Source of the DNA: Bacteroides sp.
GTDB lineage: Bacteria > Bacteroidota > Bacteroidia > Bacteroidales > Bacteroidaceae
Assembly (NCBI GenBank): GCA_019414725.1
Contig: DXLM01000024.1
Span: forward strand, 1-38,686
Length of the DNA stretch: 38,686 bases
Reading direction: 5' to 3'
Shown: positions 38,493 through 38,686 of the stretch, in pieces
Position numbering within the stretch: the stretch's first letter is position 1
How the letters are laid out: every line of letters begins with the position of its first letter
Notes under the pieces: generated by a model
Databases searched by the model: none
Seen by the model: only the letters and a program-made list of their open reading frames with translations
What the model was told of the DNA's origin: nothing
Position numbers and translations under genes: made by a program

Positions 38493-38534
38493 AAAAGCAC
38501 TGAAAAACTAATCATTTATACATATTGGCTTTTT
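38492..38534 (+). terminator. Possible weak terminator after the DUF1622-like gene
   Basis: AAAAAGC (38492-38498) and GCTTTTT (38528-38534) are complementary but separated by 29 nt, and only five T close the arm. Included as a weak candidate because nothing better lies in the gap. Confidence 0.25.
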
Positions 38535-38561
38535 AAGTTGCACACACATTGCATACTTTCA

Positions 38562-38569
38562 TATTTTTG
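38562..38569 (+). promoter_or_regulatory. Promoter -7 element facing beyond the window
   Basis: TATTTTTG matches TAnnTTTG with a TTG at 38538-38540 as a possible -33 element (22-nt gap, the same spacing as the promoter at 33581). No long frame follows before the edge; an ATG at 38573 gives only a 5-codon frame. A TGGAGC/GCTCCA hairpin lies at 38651-38671. Confidence 0.45.
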
Positions 38570-38686
38570 TCGATGAAAGAAACATCTTGATTTACTTACT
38601 AAATAATAGAAGAATATCATTTATTGTTTTCAAGGTTCTCTCCGATTTGTTGGAGCAGTCTAAAAGCTCCAGCCATCTTATAGTTA

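Overview
The window looks like chromosomal DNA of a Bacteroidales gut bacterium, most likely Bacteroides or Phocaeicola; the species-level guess is an impression and was not computed. Supporting signs are many TAnnTTTG promoter -7 elements (the Bacteroidales primary sigma consensus), weak or absent Shine-Dalgarno sequences, a tRNA without an encoded CCA, a serine palmitoyltransferase, an HU-CCDC81/SPOR protein, and the low-to-moderate GC content. Nearly all genes are intact, and no phage, insertion sequence or CRISPR locus is visible.

Layout. (1) 1-240: tRNA-Pro(TGG) on the minus strand with its promoter and terminator. (2) 344-17352: the most notable block. A minus-strand pair, a NtrC-type sigma-54 activator and a histidine kinase with almost no periplasmic part, lies divergent from a seven-gene plus-strand operon: Sel1-repeat protein, TolC-like outer-membrane protein, HlyD-like adaptor, three two-module FtsX/MacB-type permeases, one MacB/LolD-type ATPase, and a fourth permease after a perfect 17-bp hairpin. 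The 223-bp intergenic region carries a sigma-54 -24/-12 promoter and two dyads spaced exactly 21 bp, so the kinase/activator pair very probably switches on the export operon. (3) 17360-21586: an EamA transporter, a sphingolipid-type serine palmitoyltransferase, a divergent lipid-kinase-family protein and the tRNA methyltransferase TrmN6. (4) 21768-26561: a tight lon-tgt-lptF/G-like cluster; the TGT lacks the three zinc cysteines. It ends in a bidirectional terminator made from the 3' ends of two convergent genes. (5) 26562-30638: a HAD phosphatase, a thioredoxin-fold protein without its CxxC, serB and a DEAD-box helicase. (6) 30639-31348: about 710 bp without a credible gene, filled with unusual repeats: a 23-bp-phased array, a 17-bp inverted repeat with competing hairpins, and a roughly 240-bp inverted-repeat element studded with CTGAAGGA/TCCTTCAG motifs. 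(7) 31349-33474: ugd and a lipoprotein. (8) 33593-38492: an apparent operon of an HU-CCDC81/SPOR protein (possibly translated from a leaderless mRNA), a zinc-ribbon/FHA protein and the cobalamin nucleotide-loop genes cobU, cobT, cobS and cobC, followed by a DUF1622-like membrane protein.

How the parts work together. The kinase probably senses an envelope or membrane signal, phosphorylates the activator, and the activator drives sigma-54 transcription of a tripartite export system. The presence of four full-length permeases with only one ATPase suggests that alternative or composite transporters share one motor. Elsewhere the genes are housekeeping functions (proteolysis, tRNA modification, serine and cobalamin synthesis, LPS transport, sphingolipid synthesis) in short transcription units whose promoters and terminators can often be read from the sequence.
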